A stretch of 24,654 nucleotides of DNA from Collinsella sp. (GTDB lineage Bacteria; Actinomycetota; Coriobacteriia; Coriobacteriales; Coriobacteriaceae): the NCBI GenBank assembly GCA_014871605.1, contig WGSQ01000007.1, positions 1 through 24,654 on the forward strand. Reading direction: 5' to 3'. The stretch's first letter is position 1. The number at the start of each line of letters is the position of its first letter. Under the pieces are notes generated by a model. It had not been told where the DNA came from and made no database searches. It saw only the letters and a program-made list of their open reading frames with translations. A program made the position numbers and the translations under genes. Below are positions 23,362 through 24,654 of this stretch, piece by piece.

Positions 23362-23511
23362 CTAGCGAGTCTCTTTGTGCAGCGTGTGGTGACGGCACCA
23401 GGGGCAATACTTCTTGATCTCCATACGATCAGGCATGGTCGACTTGTTCTTGGTGGTCGTATAGTTGCGGCGCTTGCACTCAGTGCACGCAAGAGTAACT
23501 AGAGTACGCAT
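23362..23511 (-). CDS. rpmG: 50S ribosomal protein L33
   Basis: This 49-residue protein is MRTLVTLACTECKRRNYTTT followed by KNKSTMPDRMEIKKYCPWCRHH and a short basic tail. Cys9, Cys12, Cys36 and Cys39 form a zinc ribbon, so this is the zinc-containing form of L33. The ATG has AGGA four nt upstream. It is the first gene after a strong promoter. Confidence 0.96.
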   Translation of the reverse strand: MRTLVTLACTECKRRNYTTTKNKSTMPDRMEIKKYCPWCRHHTLHKETR

Positions 23512-23556
23512 GTATCCTGAACCTTTCATTTCCGCCCCGTACGGGCACGAGTTGAT

Positions 23557-23586
23557 ACTTTATCAGCTCTACGTAAGTGCTGTCAA
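23557..23586 (-). promoter_or_regulatory. Strong promoter of the rpmG - tRNA-Trp - secE - nusG operon
   Basis: On the minus strand a perfect TTGACA (23581-23586) and TAAAGT (23557-23562) are 18 bp apart, about 45 nt before the rpmG start codon. Confidence 0.7.
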
Positions 23587-23731
23587 CGAAAACCTCGAAT
23601 CAATTGGTTCTCGGTGAACCCATTCATATTTGGAACACATCAATGGAGCCAACGAGATCTAATCGACGGTGCACCCAGGACCATTATCGATCCTCTCGAC
23701 ACCAGCAACGGCTCAATATCCATTGCAGAAA

Positions 23732-23763
23732 AGAACCCGGCACCCATATAAGTGCCGGGTTCT
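23732..23763 (-). terminator. Intrinsic terminator of tuf
   Basis: AGAACCCGGCAC (23732-23743) pairs perfectly with GTGCCGGGTTCT (23752-23763); on the minus strand a TTTT run follows. It lies 27 nt past the tuf stop. The rest of the 23587-23731 gap shows nothing recognisable. Confidence 0.9.
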
Positions 23764-23790
23764 CTAAGTCAGCTATATCAAAGAGCTAAT

Positions 23791-24654
23791 TTACTCAATG
23801 ATCGTGGAGACGATGCCCGAACCGACGGTGTGGCCGCCCTCGCGGATAGCGAAGCGCAGGCCCTCCTCCATGGCGATCGGGTGGATGAGGTCACCCTCGA
23901 TGGTGATGTGGTCACCAGGCATAGCCATCTCGGTGCCCTCGGGGAGCTTGACCGTACCGGTAACGTCGGTGGTACGGAAGTAGAACTGAGGACGATAACC
24001 ATCGAAGAACGGGGTGTGACGGCCGCCCTCCTCCTTGGTCAGAACGTAGATCTCGCCGGTGAACTTGGTGTGCGGGGTAACCGAACCGGGCTTGCAGAGA
24101 ACCTGGCCGCGCTCGATGTCCTCGCGCTTGATGCCGCGGAGCAGCAGACCGACGTTGTCGCCAGCCTCGCAGAAGTCCATGGACTTACGGAACATCTCGA
24201 TACCGGTAACGACGGTGTTCTGGGTATCCTTGATGCCGACGATCTCGACGGGCTCGTTGAGCTTGAGCTCACCGCGCTCGACACGGCCGGTAGCAACGGT
24301 ACCACGGCCGGAGATGGTCATAACGTCCTCAACGGCCATCAGGAACGGGAGGTCGTTGTTACGAGCAGGCGTCGGGATGTACTCGTCGACAGCCTTCATG
24401 AGCTCGCGGATGGCGTCCATCCACTTGGCGTCGCCCTCGAGAGCGCCCAGAGCGGAACCACGGATGACGGGGATGTCGTCGCCGGGGAAATCGTACTCGG
24501 AGAGGAGCTCACGGGTCTCCATCTCGACGAGGTCGATGAGCTCGTCATCGTCGACCATGTCGCACTTGTTCAGGAAGACGACGATGTAAGGAACGCCGAC
24601 CTGACGGGCGAGCAGGATGTGCTCGCGGGTCTGAGCCATGGGGCCGTCGGTAGC
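23791..24654 (-). CDS. tuf: Elongation factor Tu, partial (N-terminus off the window)
   Basis: The 287 visible residues begin ATDGPMAQTREHILLARQVG, so about 110 residues, including the P-loop, are missing. The remaining G-domain motifs are NKCD (G4) and SALGALEG (G5). Domains 2 and 3 follow, with the ISGRGTVATGRVERGE signature and the C-terminal FAIREGGHTVGSGIV. It delivers aminoacyl-tRNA to the ribosome. Its own terminator separates it from the rpmG promoter. Confidence 0.97.
   Translation of the reverse strand, partial: ATDGPMAQTREHILLARQVGVPYIVVFLNKCDMVDDDELIDLVEMETRELLSEYDFPGDDIPVIRGSALGALEGDAKWMDAIRELMKAVDEYIPTPARNNDLPFLMAVEDVMTISGRGTVATGRVERGELKLNEPVEIVGIKDTQNTVVTGIEMFRKSMDFCEAGDNVGLLLRGIKREDIERGQVLCKPGSVTPHTKFTGEIYVLTKEEGGRHTPFFDGYRPQFYFRTTDVTGTVKLPEGTEMAMPGDHITIEGDLIHPIAMEEGLRFAIREGGHTVGSGIVSTIIE

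Overview
The window looks like a chromosomal segment of a high-GC gut actinobacterium of class Coriobacteriia, most likely a Collinsella or close relative. This rests on the strong G/C bias at third codon positions, the GGAGG-type ribosome sites, the gene content (fused FeoA-FeoB, free-standing PTS IIA-Glc, a BMP-domain protein coupled to a metallophosphoesterase) and a wall-anchored protein with an LAATG sorting motif. It is inference from sequence feel; no search was run. I saw no phage genes, insertion sequence, transposase or CRISPR array.

Layout. Positions 1-6424 are read on the minus strand: a partial MFS exporter, a FeoA-FeoB ferrous iron transporter behind a tandem dyad, an APC-family amino acid permease and a DDAH-like guanidine hydrolase. 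A GntR/FCD regulator (6680-7330, plus strand) diverges from the hydrolase-permease pair, and the shared intergenic region carries a perfect GntR-type palindrome. This makes a plausible small (methyl)arginine uptake and hydrolysis module. An alpha/beta-hydrolase esterase follows on the minus strand. The plus strand from 8773 to 20818 then carries PTS IIA-Glc, asparaginyl-tRNA synthetase, a WYL-domain regulator, a three-gene ABC importer of the TrpXYZ type, a surface 5'-nucleotidase/UDP-sugar hydrolase, an MscS channel, and a two-gene operon pairing a ParB-like/BMP fusion protein with a metallophosphoesterase. The right end (20944-24654, minus) is the conserved tuf / rpmG - tRNA-Trp - secE - nusG - rplK - rplA block.

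The structure least explained by genes is a repeat family in two intergenic regions (3585-3785 and 7347-7515). Fifteen-base arms alternate in orientation (YGGGATGCAGTTTCC / GGAAACTGCGTCCCR) with 16-base spacers, giving an almost invariant 31-bp step and therefore a 62-bp unit. A second family consists of terminator hairpins with a GGGACAGG loop. Three of the four copies begin inside the UAA stop codon of the preceding gene. These two repeat families and the ParB-like/BMP-phosphoesterase operon are the best candidates for undescribed biology here.
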